A DNA stretch of 64,000 nt from assembly GCA_025356335.1 (NCBI GenBank), contig JANXUF010000138.1:1-64000 (forward strand), given 5' to 3'. The notes under the pieces were generated by a model that was not told the origin of the DNA, searched no databases, and saw only the letters and a program-made list of their open reading frames with translations. Made by a program: the position numbers and the translations under genes. Every line of letters starts with the position of its first letter. The stretch's first letter is position 1. Shown here piece by piece: positions 53,049-62,453 of the stretch. This stretch comes from Actinomycetes bacterium. GTDB taxonomy: Bacteria > Actinomycetota > Acidimicrobiia > Acidimicrobiales > Ilumatobacteraceae.

Positions 53049-53597
53049 CTACAGCCTGGCGGCGAGGGCCATCGCCGAGATCGACGCCAACTCGTTCCAC
53101 GTCAGGCGATCGGCAGACCACAGTTGCTCGAACGCTGCATCGCCGGTATCGGTGAAGCCGTGCCGATTGCGGAAGTTGTACAGGAACCGCTGGCGGTTGA
53201 TCGTCTGGCCGGAGCGTTCGAGCCGGCCGACGATGTACGCGTCCCACGCAGCGACGTGGGCGAGCGTCATCGTGTCGTCTGGCGGAGCTTCCCCGAAACT
53301 GCCGTCCGTCCGATCGCGGACCCGCAGCAGCATCCGGCCGAGGTTCAACGCCGTGTTCTGCTGACTCAGCTGTCGCGGCCTGCGGGCATTTTCGAACGCT
53401 CCGCTCTCGGCGCGGACGACGATCGGGTCACCCATCTCGACACGCACTCTCGACACCGGCGTCGTCTCGTCAACAGCGATATGCACATCGTGTTCGGTCA
53501 TCGCCAACTGTTCGAGGACGATCGCAGCGACATCCCCGATTGCCGCTGCTTCGAACAGAACGTAGTGGAATGTCTGCGGCTCGACGGAAACAGTCAC
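53049..53597 (-). CDS. Uncharacterised 182-residue protein, operon with ferritin-like genes
   Basis: Not recognised. Alpha/beta in character: an N-terminal strand region TFHYVLFEAAAIGDVAAIVL and a C-terminal helical part NRQRFLYNFRNRHGFTDTGD. No signal peptide or membrane segment. The GTG start overlaps the stop of the DUF455 gene (GTGA), so it is made with it. The stop converges on the RDD gene, with a 6-bp gap. Confidence 0.65.
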   Translation of the reverse strand: MTVSVEPQTFHYVLFEAAAIGDVAAIVLEQLAMTEHDVHIAVDETTPVSRVRVEMGDPIVVRAESGAFENARRPRQLSQQNTALNLGRMLLRVRDRTDGSFGEAPPDDTMTLAHVAAWDAYIVGRLERSGQTINRQRFLYNFRNRHGFTDTGDAAFEQLWSADRLTWNELASISAMALAARL

Positions 53598-54550
53598 GCC
53601 GTCTCCGCTGGTTCGATGCCGGCTGGTTCGAACCCGGCTGGTTCGATGCCGGCGGTACTGTGTGCGCTGCTCTGGCGGGCGGCCCGGATGCTCTGCTTGC
53701 GTTCGTTCAGCGCCTGGAGCGATACCTCGGCAATGTCGGCGACCTCGTCGTCGGTGAAACCGGCAAGCTCACGGAACCTGCGGGCGAGGCCGATCGGCGA
53801 GTCCATCGAGTCGGAGCGTGTCCCACCGAAGGAGAACATCTTGTCGACGACCCGCTGAAATTCGAGCGCACGCTCACGCCGTGCAGGATCGTTGGCGGTC
53901 AGACTGCGGAGCCAATCGGAGCCCATCTTCACATGGGTGACCTCGTCGGCGAGCATCCAGTCCTCGCAGAATGCGAGATAGGGATCCTGTGCGAGTTCCC
54001 CGAACTCCTTCATCGTCGTGAAGACGTCGATCGCCAAGCCCTCGAGCGCTCTGTTGACTCCGGCGAGTCGCAGAACGGGATCGGTTGAACATGCTGCTTC
54101 GAACAACACGGTGTTCTCGGCGACGGAACCGATGTCAGAACCCATCCACTCGGCGAGCTTGACGCTGATCTCGACATGGCGCGCCTCGTCCCACGCCTGT
54201 CGGGCCATGTCCAGTTTCAAAGCGAACGGCACCTCCGCAGCTGGTGCTGCATCGGCGATCGGTTGGGTGGCGAGCGGTCCGCGCTCGGCGATACCGGTGA
54301 CCCGGAAGTCGTGGCATGTGCGGCCTGCACCCTCGAGCGCCTGGATCTCACCGACGAGGATGCCGTGCATCAACCCCCGAGCAGCATCGGCGCCGTCGCG
54401 GCGATCAGGTGTGATGCGGTTCGAGGTCTTGCTGCGCTCCTTGGCGTCGATCCTCGCCGACGCTCGTTTGTCCGCCATCCGCTCACGCATGGTGTATCGA
54501 ACGAATCGATCGTCACGAGCAAGATCCTCGACCGGCAAGAAGGTGCGCAT
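53594..54550 (-). CDS. DUF455-type ferritin-like protein
   Basis: A 318-residue ferritin-like protein. Metal-ligand patterns typical of four-helix diiron proteins: GEIQALEGAGRTCHDF, ARQAWDEARHVEIS and CEDWMLADEVTHVKMGSDWL (E-x-x-H type). The C-terminus has a short 15-bp tandem repeat in the DNA (53607-53651) coding AGIEPAGFEPAGIEPAE. Function of the family is not established. It is coupled with the genes on both sides. Confidence 0.8.
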   Translation of the reverse strand: MRTFLPVEDLARDDRFVRYTMRERMADKRASARIDAKERSKTSNRITPDRRDGADAARGLMHGILVGEIQALEGAGRTCHDFRVTGIAERGPLATQPIADAAPAAEVPFALKLDMARQAWDEARHVEISVKLAEWMGSDIGSVAENTVLFEAACSTDPVLRLAGVNRALEGLAIDVFTTMKEFGELAQDPYLAFCEDWMLADEVTHVKMGSDWLRSLTANDPARRERALEFQRVVDKMFSFGGTRSDSMDSPIGLARRFRELAGFTDDEVADIAEVSLQALNERKQSIRAARQSSAHSTAGIEPAGFEPAGIEPAETA

Positions 54551-54559
54551 GGGCCCGGC

Positions 54560-55204
54560 CTACACCGACGCCGGCTGGCGGCCGATGGAACCCGGCCCGG
54601 CGACTCCGCCGGCGGCAACGATGAGCTTTTCGAGTCGCGCCTGATGGGCAGCGGCCCTGTCGACTTCTTCTGGTGTTTCGATCAACGACTGGATGAGCAT
54701 TTCACCCTCTCGCCAGTCCTCCATGTCGTCTTGGAGGATGAACTTGAGTGAACGGATCGTCGGAGCATCCGTGATCTCGCTGGTCGCGTTGAGGTGGAAG
54801 GTGTAGGCACCAACGAGATGCGGCAGGAAGACGCGGTACACGCCGACGAGTTTTTCGATCGTCAGCCCGGGTGCTTCCGGTTCGGTGACGCCTTCGACGA
54901 AGGCGACGAATGCATCGTTCGCCGGAACCGTCAGGCGATCGGGATTCATTTCGCGCAACTCCGGCAACCGTTTGTGCCACAGTTCGGCGTGCCATGCGTG
55001 CTTGTAGCAGTGAGTACCGAGTCGCATCTTGACGTCGAGTTCCGGCACGGTGGCAACCCATCCGCCGAGCGCCTCGAACAGTTTCATCTCCGCCCATTTG
55101 TAGTTGCCGACTCGACGTGCAGTTTCTTCGACATCGAACAGGCCTGGAAGATCTCGCCGGTCCCATGGCGCAAACGGTGCCCTTGGTTTGTATGGATCAG
55201 CCAT
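54560..55204 (-). CDS. Second ferritin-like (possibly diiron) protein
   Basis: A 214-residue helical protein with ligand-like motifs: Glu39/Glu44 in KWAEMKLFEALG, the histidine-rich HCYKHAWHAELWHKRL and acidic DDMEDWREGEMLI. The start ATG at 55204 (MADPYKPRAPFAPWD) is used; the upstream frame is not homologous. It heads a three-gene operon with the DUF455 protein 9 bp downstream. No exact family was recognised. Confidence 0.65.
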   Translation of the reverse strand: MADPYKPRAPFAPWDRRDLPGLFDVEETARRVGNYKWAEMKLFEALGGWVATVPELDVKMRLGTHCYKHAWHAELWHKRLPELREMNPDRLTVPANDAFVAFVEGVTEPEAPGLTIEKLVGVYRVFLPHLVGAYTFHLNATSEITDAPTIRSLKFILQDDMEDWREGEMLIQSLIETPEEVDRAAAHQARLEKLIVAAGGVAGPGSIGRQPASV

Positions 55205-55298
55205 CGAAGTCCCCGAACATTGCGATTGGTATCTCGACGAAGCGTAGCCAGCCGGGAACCGCCACGGCCCACGCTGGCGTCGCAGTCGACCACCTGAA

Positions 55299-56054
55299 AT
55301 GACGCTGAAGTGGCTATTTCCTCGTGTGTCTCGCGGTGAGATAACATCGAAGGGCATGCGTCGTCGTACCTCAGGCCTTGCCCACCTGATGATCCTGATC
55401 TTGGCAACGGCTGTGATCGTCATCGGAGTGGCCGCCAACAGCCGCCATAGCACTGCGGTCTCGGTGATCGACGACAGTGCGCAGCTCTCGGCGCAGGGTG
55501 CCGGTCCCGACGCGGCTGCCGCGGCCAGCAATCTCGCACCTGCAGATGGCGACGCAGCTGCCGTTGCAGACCCGGCAACGACGACGCCGGCAATCGCTGC
55601 ACCTGCGGAAACGACCACGCCACTGCCGCAATATTCGCTGAACGCGGTGCCCGACAATTCCGGTACGGGCCAACGCATCGTCGTCGCCAATGCCGCCAAC
55701 ATGCTCTGGATCGTCGCCGCTGACGGATCGATCGTCAACAGTTGGCTCGTTTCCGGCCGCGACGGCGTGCCGTACCCCGGTACGTACCACACGATGAGCA
55801 AGGCTCGCTACACACACGGCATCCTCGGCCACGAGGACATCTCGATGGAATACGCGACGCGCTTCGCGATTTCGCCGAACAAGAAGAACACGCTCGACTT
55901 CCACGCCATCCCAGTCAGGGGCGGCCAGCCGATGCAGACAGAGTCGCAACTCGGTACCTGGCAGAGCGGTGGCTGCGTGCGCATGACGATGGACCATGCT
56001 GCTTGGATCTTCAACAACATCCCGCTCGGCTACAAGGTCGTCGTCCTCACATAG
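55299..56054 (+). CDS. L,D-transpeptidase (YkuD type)
   Basis: A 251-residue membrane-anchored L,D-transpeptidase that would cross-link peptidoglycan stems or attach proteins to them. N-terminal basic region and one membrane helix (LMILILATAVIVIGVAA), an Ala/Pro/Thr-rich spacer, then the catalytic domain with the His/Cys motif HAIPVRG and SGGCVRMTMDHAAW. A shorter start at 55356 (MRRRTSGLAH) is possible. Confidence 0.9.
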   Translation: MTLKWLFPRVSRGEITSKGMRRRTSGLAHLMILILATAVIVIGVAANSRHSTAVSVIDDSAQLSAQGAGPDAAAAASNLAPADGDAAAVADPATTTPAIAAPAETTTPLPQYSLNAVPDNSGTGQRIVVANAANMLWIVAADGSIVNSWLVSGRDGVPYPGTYHTMSKARYTHGILGHEDISMEYATRFAISPNKKNTLDFHAIPVRGGQPMQTESQLGTWQSGGCVRMTMDHAAWIFNNIPLGYKVVVLT

Positions 56055-56076
56055 TCGTCGAAGCGTTGAACAGGCG

Positions 56077-57441
56077 TCACGGAGCTTTCGGATTGGCGAG
56101 ACGCCAGGCGGCGTGCTGCTCGCCGAGCGGCGTCGAAGGCGGACCGCCGTGCCGGTACTCGTCGAGCATCGCTCTCCAAGGACCTTCGACCTCGAGCTTG
56201 CCGAGTAGCGCGCTGACACCCCACACGAGCCGATCGAGGATGACGAAACTCGGTGGCAGGTTGAGCTGTTCGACGACCTGTTTCGCTGGCCCCCGCAGGT
56301 CGGAAATCGTGGCGATGGTGTCCTTCATGAACTGGCGGGTGAACGTGAAACGGTCGGTCAGGTAGGGAAGATACGGCGCAGAGACGTAATCGGCGACAGC
56401 GTCGATGTCGAGGCCGCTGTCCGGTGTGAGGAATCCGACGTGCTCCATCGCCCGGATCAGCCCGACGTGATCGCGCTCCATGACTGCGTCGAGGCACGGT
56501 GACAACCGTTCCCACTCGCCGGGCGACCAGCGCTTGACGAGCCCGAAATCGAGGAAGGTCACAGTGCCGTCGGAGTCGAACCGATAGTTGCCAGGATGCG
56601 GGTCACCGTTGAAGATACCGAGTTCGTGGACCGAGCCCTGGGCGAACCGCCAGATGATCTCACCAGCCCGATTCATCGCCGGCCGGTCAGCCTGTTCGAC
56701 GAACGCCGCCCACGTGAATCCGTCGACCCAGGCGGTCGTGAGTATCCGTTCGGTCGAGAATTCCGCCAGTACAGCCGGCACATGAAAGAACGGGTGCCCG
56801 GCATAGGCCTCGACGAAAGCCGCCTGATTGGTCGCCTCAAGGCGATAGTCCAGCTCCTCGCTCATGCGAGCGCGCAGCTCGTCGACGAGCCCCTTGGCGT
56901 CGAGGCCCTTGAGCGCGAACATCGAGAACATCGCATACAACATCTCGGCGTTGGCGAGGTCGGCGTGCAACGTGTCGGCGATGCCGGGATACTGCACCTT
57001 GACTGCGACCTGCAGTCCGGAACGGGTGACGGCGCGATGGACCTGCCCGATCGAAGCGGCGGCAACCGGCACCTCATCCCATTCGGCGAAGATCTCCTCC
57101 GGGGCTGCCCCGAGTTCTCGCCGCACCACAGCCGAGGCCACGCCTGCAGGTAGTGGCGGAGCGTCCGCCTGCAGGACCGCAAGTGCAGCCTGAGCGTCCG
57201 GCGGCAGGCTTTCGATGATGAACCCGAGCAGCTGCCCGGTCTTCATCATCACCCCTTTCATCTGACCGAGTTGCTTGGCGATTCCCGTCGCCGCCTCGAC
57301 AGCGAAGCGCTCGTCGAGGGTGGCTTTGCGCTGCTCGCTCCGACCGAGCCGCCGCACACGGCTCACCGAATAGCGGACCCCGTTTCGAGCGGCAATCTTC
57401 CAGACCGTCGCGCCGCGAGTGACCCGCTGGTGAGTGCTCAC
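56077..57441 (-). CDS. AarF/UbiB (ABC1) family protein kinase-like protein
   Basis: A 454-residue atypical kinase of the ABC1/UbiB family. Signatures: the K-x-G-Q motif MKTGQLLGF, the alanine-rich nucleotide loop VAAASIGQVHRA, the lysine VAVKVQYPG, and NGDPHPGNYRFD and FLDFGLVK for metal and catalytic residues. Members act in quinone/isoprenoid lipid homeostasis. It overlaps the small upstream ORF by 4 bp. Confidence 0.93.
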   Translation of the reverse strand: MSTHQRVTRGATVWKIAARNGVRYSVSRVRRLGRSEQRKATLDERFAVEAATGIAKQLGQMKGVMMKTGQLLGFIIESLPPDAQAALAVLQADAPPLPAGVASAVVRRELGAAPEEIFAEWDEVPVAAASIGQVHRAVTRSGLQVAVKVQYPGIADTLHADLANAEMLYAMFSMFALKGLDAKGLVDELRARMSEELDYRLEATNQAAFVEAYAGHPFFHVPAVLAEFSTERILTTAWVDGFTWAAFVEQADRPAMNRAGEIIWRFAQGSVHELGIFNGDPHPGNYRFDSDGTVTFLDFGLVKRWSPGEWERLSPCLDAVMERDHVGLIRAMEHVGFLTPDSGLDIDAVADYVSAPYLPYLTDRFTFTRQFMKDTIATISDLRGPAKQVVEQLNLPPSFVILDRLVWGVSALLGKLEVEGPWRAMLDEYRHGGPPSTPLGEQHAAWRLANPKAP

Positions 57442-57815
57442 TCGCCCGGAAGTCGCCTCGTGGCGGGACTGGCGGCGAGCAGTTCGTCTGGCAACTCCAC
57501 CCCGGAAATCTCCGACGTCCAGTACGTTCCGGCATCGAGGCGACCGAGCGCGGCCTCGGCGTCTGCCAGGTCGATGGCGATCGGCTCCAGATCGACGGGT
57601 ATCGATTCGGGTGCCGGCCGCCCCACTGACGCGGCCGTGGCGGTTCCGGCGACGGGCATCTCGGACACGCCGGTGACGTCGAGCTCGACGGGATCAGCGG
57701 GCGCGATCAGCTCAGGAGTGGGTTCGACATACGACATACCAGTCGCCAACCGTAGCGCCGCCACCGCATTGCCGGACTTCGTCCGATCGAGCAGATGAAT
57801 TCCGGCCGGTGTCAC
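57438..57815 (-). CDS. Uncharacterised 125-residue protein coupled to aarF
   Basis: Not recognised. Contains LLDRTKSGNAVAALRLATGM and a C-terminal acidic helix region DLADAEAALGRLDAGTYWTS. No membrane segment. It overlaps the AarF-like gene by 4 bp (ATGA) and so is probably expressed with it. Confidence 0.6.
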   Translation of the reverse strand: MTPAGIHLLDRTKSGNAVAALRLATGMSYVEPTPELIAPADPVELDVTGVSEMPVAGTATAASVGRPAPESIPVDLEPIAIDLADAEAALGRLDAGTYWTSEISGVELPDELLAASPATRRLPGE

Positions 57816-57822
57816 CGATTGT

Positions 57823-57858
57823 CGGCTCCCGAGCAGACATTCGGTGACCCGGGAGCCG
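57823..57858. promoter_or_regulatory. 9-bp inverted repeat between divergent genes
   Basis: CGGCTCCCG (57823-57831) and CGGGAGCCG (57850-57858), with an 18-nt spacer, in the 113-bp space between the divergent 125-residue ORF and the sugar importer ATPase. It could be an operator for either. It also loosely resembles the tail of the 3'-UTR repeat family. Confidence 0.4.
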
Positions 57859-57928
57859 GCGATGCGCCGTTCACCTGCGGTTCACCGTTGGTCTTCTCCC
57901 GTTCATCGTTGATGAGTACTGTGCAGAC

Positions 57929-58939
57929 GTGGCATCTGTGACGTTGGCGTCGATCACCAAGAAGTTCGGCGACACGATCGCGGTCGACAATGTGTCGATC
58001 GACGTCGCAGACGGCGAGTTCATGGTGCTGCTCGGACCATCCGGCTGCGGCAAGTCGACGCTGCTGCGAATGATCGCCGGGTTGGAGGATCCGACGTCCG
58101 GTGACGTGCTCATCGGCACCCATCGCGTCAACGACCTGCTGCCGAAGGAACGCGATGTGGCGATGGTCTTTCAGAGCTACGCGCTCTATCCGCACAAGAC
58201 GGTGCAGGCGAACATCGAGTTCCCGCTCAAGGTTCGTGGCGTGTCGGTCGCCGATCGTGCCAAGCAGGCCAAGGACGCAGCTGAACTCCTGGAACTGACC
58301 GACTATCTCAAGCGCAAACCCGGTCAGTTGTCAGGCGGTCAACGCCAGCGCGTCGCCCTCGCCAGAGCGATCGTCCGTCAACCAGCCGTGTTCTGTATGG
58401 ACGAACCGTTGTCGAACCTCGATGCAAAACTGCGCGGGGAGACCCGCGCAGAACTCGTCGCCCTGCACCAGCGCCTGAAGACGACGTTCGTCTATGTCAC
58501 CCACGACCAGGTCGAGGCGATGACGATGGGCTCGCGCATCGCCGTGATGTCCAAGGGCGTCCTGCAACAGATCGGCACACCGCAGGAGGTCTACGCCAAG
58601 CCGGCGACGACGTTCGTGGCAACATTCCTCGGAACTCCGCCGATGAACATCTTCCCCGCAGGCAGCCTCGAACCTGGCGCGATGCTCGTCGGTGTCCGAC
58701 CAGAACACCTGACGATCGCCGCAGACGGTGGTGTCGAGGCAACCGTCGTGCTGGTGGAGCAACTCGGCCACGAGATCCACGTCGTCTGTGCGCTGTCGAA
58801 CGGTACGAAGGTGATCGTCCGCCGGCCGGCCGACGACGACAACCTGCCGCAGGATGGCGATGTCGTCCATCTCCAAGCGTGGGCCCATCGGCGGCATCAC
58901 TTCGATCCGGACACCGGCATGCGGGTCGACACCGAATGA
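57929..58939 (+). CDS. Sugar ABC transporter ATP-binding protein (UgpC/MsmX type)
   Basis: A 336-residue ATPase of a CUT1-type importer. Walker A GPSGCGKST, Q-loop MVFQSYALYPHKTV, signature LSGGQRQRVALARA, Walker B VFCMDEPLSNLDA, H-loop VTHDQVEAMTM. The C-terminal TOBE/OB domain (VGVRPEHLTI) is typical of the MalK/UgpC group. First gene of a four-gene importer operon. Confidence 0.95.
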   Translation: MASVTLASITKKFGDTIAVDNVSIDVADGEFMVLLGPSGCGKSTLLRMIAGLEDPTSGDVLIGTHRVNDLLPKERDVAMVFQSYALYPHKTVQANIEFPLKVRGVSVADRAKQAKDAAELLELTDYLKRKPGQLSGGQRQRVALARAIVRQPAVFCMDEPLSNLDAKLRGETRAELVALHQRLKTTFVYVTHDQVEAMTMGSRIAVMSKGVLQQIGTPQEVYAKPATTFVATFLGTPPMNIFPAGSLEPGAMLVGVRPEHLTIAADGGVEATVVLVEQLGHEIHVVCALSNGTKVIVRRPADDDNLPQDGDVVHLQAWAHRRHHFDPDTGMRVDTE

Positions 58940-58952
58940 GAGTCGATACAGA

Positions 58953-59858
58953 ATGAACAGCCGCAAACGGCGCGACCTCGGCACGGCGGCGATGATGCTG
59001 CTGCCTTCATTGGCGATCCTCAGCGCCTTCGTGCTCTACCCGCTCGGTCGTGCGGTTTGGATGGGGCAGCAGCGGTGCAACGCGGTGACGAAGGTCTGCA
59101 GATCATCCGGTTGGGGGCAATATCTCGATGTCCTGCAGTCAAGCCAGTTCCAGAACGCGTTGGTGGTCACCGTCAAGTTCGTGCTGCTGACCGTCCCCGT
59201 CGGCCTGTTCCTCGGCGTTGTACTGGCCGTACTCGCCGACAAGGCCATCCGCGGTATCGGCTTCTTCCGAACCGTCTTCACCTCGACGATCGCCACCTCC
59301 GTCGCCGTTGCCTCGTTGATGTGGCTGTTCCTGCTACAGCCGTCGATCGGCGTACTGACGAACGTTCCGTTCCTCGTCAAACTGTTCCCGGTGATCAAGA
59401 ATCCGGGACTGCTCCAGGACTCCGGGACGGCGCTGTCGGCAGCCGCGGCGTCGAGCGTCTGGGCGAACCTCGGTTTCACGTTCGTACTGGTGACCGCCGG
59501 CCTGCAGTCGATACCGCGAGACCTGTACGAGAGCGCCTTCGTCGACGGAGCCGGAGGTTTCCGCCGATTCACGAATGTGACGTTGCCGTTGCTCTCGCCG
59601 GTGCTGCTGTTCTCGAGTGTCGTGCTCACCAGCAGAGCGTTCCAGGCATACGGGGAGTTCGACCTGCTGACGGGTGGCGGCCCGAAGCCGCAATTCTCCA
59701 CCACCACGGTCACGTACCTGGCATACGGCACCGGCACCTCGATCGGCGGTGACGACGGCTTGAAATCGACGATCGCCATCTTGCTGTTCGTCATCTTGCT
59801 GATCCTCTCGGCGGCGCAATTCCGCGGATTCGGCAAGCGGGTGGAATATGGCAACTGA
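58953..59858 (+). CDS. Sugar ABC transporter permease 1 (UgpA/MalF type)
   Basis: A 301-residue permease with six hydrophobic segments. The EAA-type cytoplasmic loop LYESAFVDGAGGFRRFTNVTLPLL docks on the ATPase. The second half ends in a hydrophobic LLFVILLILSAAQF segment. ATG 58953 follows the ATPase stop by 13 bp; the stop overlaps the next permease by 11 bp. Confidence 0.93.
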   Translation: MNSRKRRDLGTAAMMLLPSLAILSAFVLYPLGRAVWMGQQRCNAVTKVCRSSGWGQYLDVLQSSQFQNALVVTVKFVLLTVPVGLFLGVVLAVLADKAIRGIGFFRTVFTSTIATSVAVASLMWLFLLQPSIGVLTNVPFLVKLFPVIKNPGLLQDSGTALSAAAASSVWANLGFTFVLVTAGLQSIPRDLYESAFVDGAGGFRRFTNVTLPLLSPVLLFSSVVLTSRAFQAYGEFDLLTGGGPKPQFSTTTVTYLAYGTGTSIGGDDGLKSTIAILLFVILLILSAAQFRGFGKRVEYGN

Positions 59859-60693
59859 CGTCGCCGCCATCGACCGGGTCAACGGTTTCTGGCGTAGGGC
59901 CGGCCGCTACACAATCCTCGCGATCATCGCCGCCGTGATCCTCTTCCCGATCTACACGACGCTGGTTGCTGCGTTCAAGCCCGGCTCCATCGCCCTGCGC
60001 CATCCCCTGCTGCCGGAGTCACCGACGTTCAGCGTCATCAAAGAGGCATGGACGGGCGGACATCTCGGCAAGTACATGCTGAACTCGGCGATCGTCTGTC
60101 TGATCGTCGTCGTCGCCCAGATCATCACCTCGGTACTGTCGGCATACGCCTTTGCCTTCTTGCAGTTCCCCGGCCGGATGATCGTCTTCTCGATCTTCCT
60201 GGCGACACTGCTCGTTCCTGCCGAGGCGATCTATGTGACGAACTTCCGCACGATCCAGTCGCTGAACTGGATCGACAGTTTCAGGGCACTGACGATCCCG
60301 TTCCTGGCGACGGCATTCGGCACATTCCTGCTGCGCCAGGTGTTCCTGCAGATTCCCAAGGAACTGCACGAGGCGGCGGAGATGGACGGCATCGGACATT
60401 GGGGCTTCATGAAGGAGGTCGCAGTGCCGCTCGTGCGCCCGTCGCTCGGCGCGCTCGGCCTGTTCTGCTTCCTCGGGACGTGGAACCAGTATCTGTGGCC
60501 GGTCCTCGTCACGAAGACGAACGACTATCGCACCGTACAGAGCGGGCTGAAGGTGCTGGCCTCGTCACGGCTCGACTCCCCGAACCTGGTGATGGCCGGC
60601 ACCGTCATCGCCGCCGTACCGATTTTCGCCGTATTGATCGTTTTCCAACGCCAACTGATCCGTGGCCTGACTGCAGGAGCTGTCAAGGGATGA
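59848..60693 (+). CDS. Sugar ABC transporter permease 2 (UgpE/MalG type)
   Basis: A 281-residue permease with the EAA loop LHEAAEMDGIGHWGFMKEVA. Six hydrophobic segments, starting AGRYTILAIIAAVILFPIYT. It overlaps the first permease by 11 bp and the binding protein by 4 bp, so the operon is tightly coupled. Confidence 0.94.
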   Translation: MATDVAAIDRVNGFWRRAGRYTILAIIAAVILFPIYTTLVAAFKPGSIALRHPLLPESPTFSVIKEAWTGGHLGKYMLNSAIVCLIVVVAQIITSVLSAYAFAFLQFPGRMIVFSIFLATLLVPAEAIYVTNFRTIQSLNWIDSFRALTIPFLATAFGTFLLRQVFLQIPKELHEAAEMDGIGHWGFMKEVAVPLVRPSLGALGLFCFLGTWNQYLWPVLVTKTNDYRTVQSGLKVLASSRLDSPNLVMAGTVIAAVPIFAVLIVFQRQLIRGLTAGAVKG

Positions 60694-62342
60694 ACCCAAC
60701 ACCGCACATTCGATACGTTGCCGCCAAGCGCAGCGCCGGCCACCGGCGGTTCGTGATGCTCGCCGGCTCGATGGCGCTCGTTGCCGCCGCCTGTAGCAGC
60801 GGCAGCAAGAGCATCACCGACGCCGGCAACAAGGACACGAAGGCACCGATCGTCACGACGGCCGCAGCCACCACGGCGGCCGCCACCGGGACAACGGCGA
60901 CACCGTCATCGGGTGCCACTGCGGGTACCGCTGCGACCACAGCAGCCCCGGGCACTGCTGCTACGACGACCCCGGCGCCCACCGTTGCTCCGAGCACGAC
61001 CACCAGTACACCGCTGGCAAATCTGCCAAAATGCGATACCACTGCGCTCGCCGCAGCGACCGGCACTGTGAATATCACCTACTGGGACGCGCTCGGCAGT
61101 ACGCAACTGCAGGGATCGTTGAAGAAGCTGACAGATCTGTACAACACCAGTCAGGCGAAAGTGCATGTCATCATCCAGGAGCAGAACGCCTACGAGACGG
61201 CGATCGACGGTTACCTGCAGGCCAACCAGGACGGCCGCCCCGACATCGTGATGACGCCGGAATACGCTTTCACGCAGATCAAGGACACCAAGTCCGTCGT
61301 CCCGATCGACGCCTGTGCGACATCGTCGAAGTTCGACAAGTCGCCCTACGTGCCGGCAACACTCGCCGAGTATGCAGCTGGCGGCGTGCTGTGGTCGATG
61401 CCCTTCAACGTCTCCAACCCGGTCCTCTACTACAACAGGAAGGCGTTCACCGCTGCCGGGCTCGACCCGAACAAGCCGCCGGCGACGCTCGAGGAATTGC
61501 AGGCGGACAGCAAGAAGATCGTCGAAGCCAAGGCCTCGACATATGGTGTTGCGTTCGATACCGGCTTCGATTCCGGCGGCGGTTGGTACACCGAGCAGTG
61601 GTTCGCCAAGTCCGGCGATTTCTATGCTGATAACCAGAACGGGCGTTCGGCCCCGGCGACGAAGGTCAACATCGACGATGCCACCGGCGTCGCGTTGATG
61701 ACGTATCTGCAGTCGATGGTGTCGAGCAAGCTCGCCGTCAACGTCGGTGCGAACGACAGCGGTCAGGACACGCTGTTGAAGATGGCGGACAAGACGCAGC
61801 CGGCGGCGATGTCGATCAATACGAGTGCAGGACTCGCCCAGGTACTGACGATCCTCAAAGCCGGAACGTTCCCCGGTCTGACGGTCGACGACATCGGTAT
61901 CGGACCGATGCCGGGACCAGCGGCGCAACCCGGCGTCAACGTCGGCGGCGCGTCGCTGTGGATCGTCGATCACAAGAACGATGCCAAGGCCGCAGCGGCG
62001 TGGGACTACATCCAGTTCCTGACGAACGCCCAGAGCCAGTCGACGTGGGCGGCGGACACGGGCTACGTGCCGTCACGCAAGGATTCGACGGAATTGGATC
62101 CACTCAAGACGACGTACGCCAACGACTCGCGCTTCGCCGTCGCCTTCGATCAGTTGCTGGCGACACCGAATATCCCTTCGTCGGCCGGACCGGCTCTCGG
62201 ACCCCAGCGTGAGGTCCGCAAGCTGGTCGCAACCGCAATGGCGGCGATCCTCGGCGGTGCCGATCCGCAGACATCATTGACCGATGCCGCCAAGCAATCC
62301 GATGCCCTGATCGCCCAATACAGCCAACAGGTCGGGGGCTGA
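60690..62342 (+). CDS. ABC transporter substrate-binding lipoprotein (sugar type)
   Basis: A 550-residue extracellular solute-binding protein, family 1. Lipobox cysteine 35 in LVAAACSSGS; then a long Thr/Ala/Pro-rich spacer (residues 45-105) that lifts it from the membrane; the binding domain starts near VNITYWDALGS and contains YVPATLAEYAAGGVLWSMPF and PVLYYNRKAFTAAGLDPNKP, typical of sugar/glycerol-3-phosphate binding proteins. ATGA overlap with permease 2. The sugar is unknown. Confidence 0.93.
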   Translation: MNPTPHIRYVAAKRSAGHRRFVMLAGSMALVAAACSSGSKSITDAGNKDTKAPIVTTAAATTAAATGTTATPSSGATAGTAATTAAPGTAATTTPAPTVAPSTTTSTPLANLPKCDTTALAAATGTVNITYWDALGSTQLQGSLKKLTDLYNTSQAKVHVIIQEQNAYETAIDGYLQANQDGRPDIVMTPEYAFTQIKDTKSVVPIDACATSSKFDKSPYVPATLAEYAAGGVLWSMPFNVSNPVLYYNRKAFTAAGLDPNKPPATLEELQADSKKIVEAKASTYGVAFDTGFDSGGGWYTEQWFAKSGDFYADNQNGRSAPATKVNIDDATGVALMTYLQSMVSSKLAVNVGANDSGQDTLLKMADKTQPAAMSINTSAGLAQVLTILKAGTFPGLTVDDIGIGPMPGPAAQPGVNVGGASLWIVDHKNDAKAAAAWDYIQFLTNAQSQSTWAADTGYVPSRKDSTELDPLKTTYANDSRFAVAFDQLLATPNIPSSAGPALGPQREVRKLVATAMAAILGGADPQTSLTDAAKQSDALIAQYSQQVGG

Positions 62343-62453
62343 CGACGTCGTCGAACCATTCCGTCGACGTCGTCCAGGGTTCGTGCAACACGCCCACGAA
62401 TGTGGATGTGACTGCACAAACCCGCCGGCGACCATCGGATGTCGCTGAAGAAA

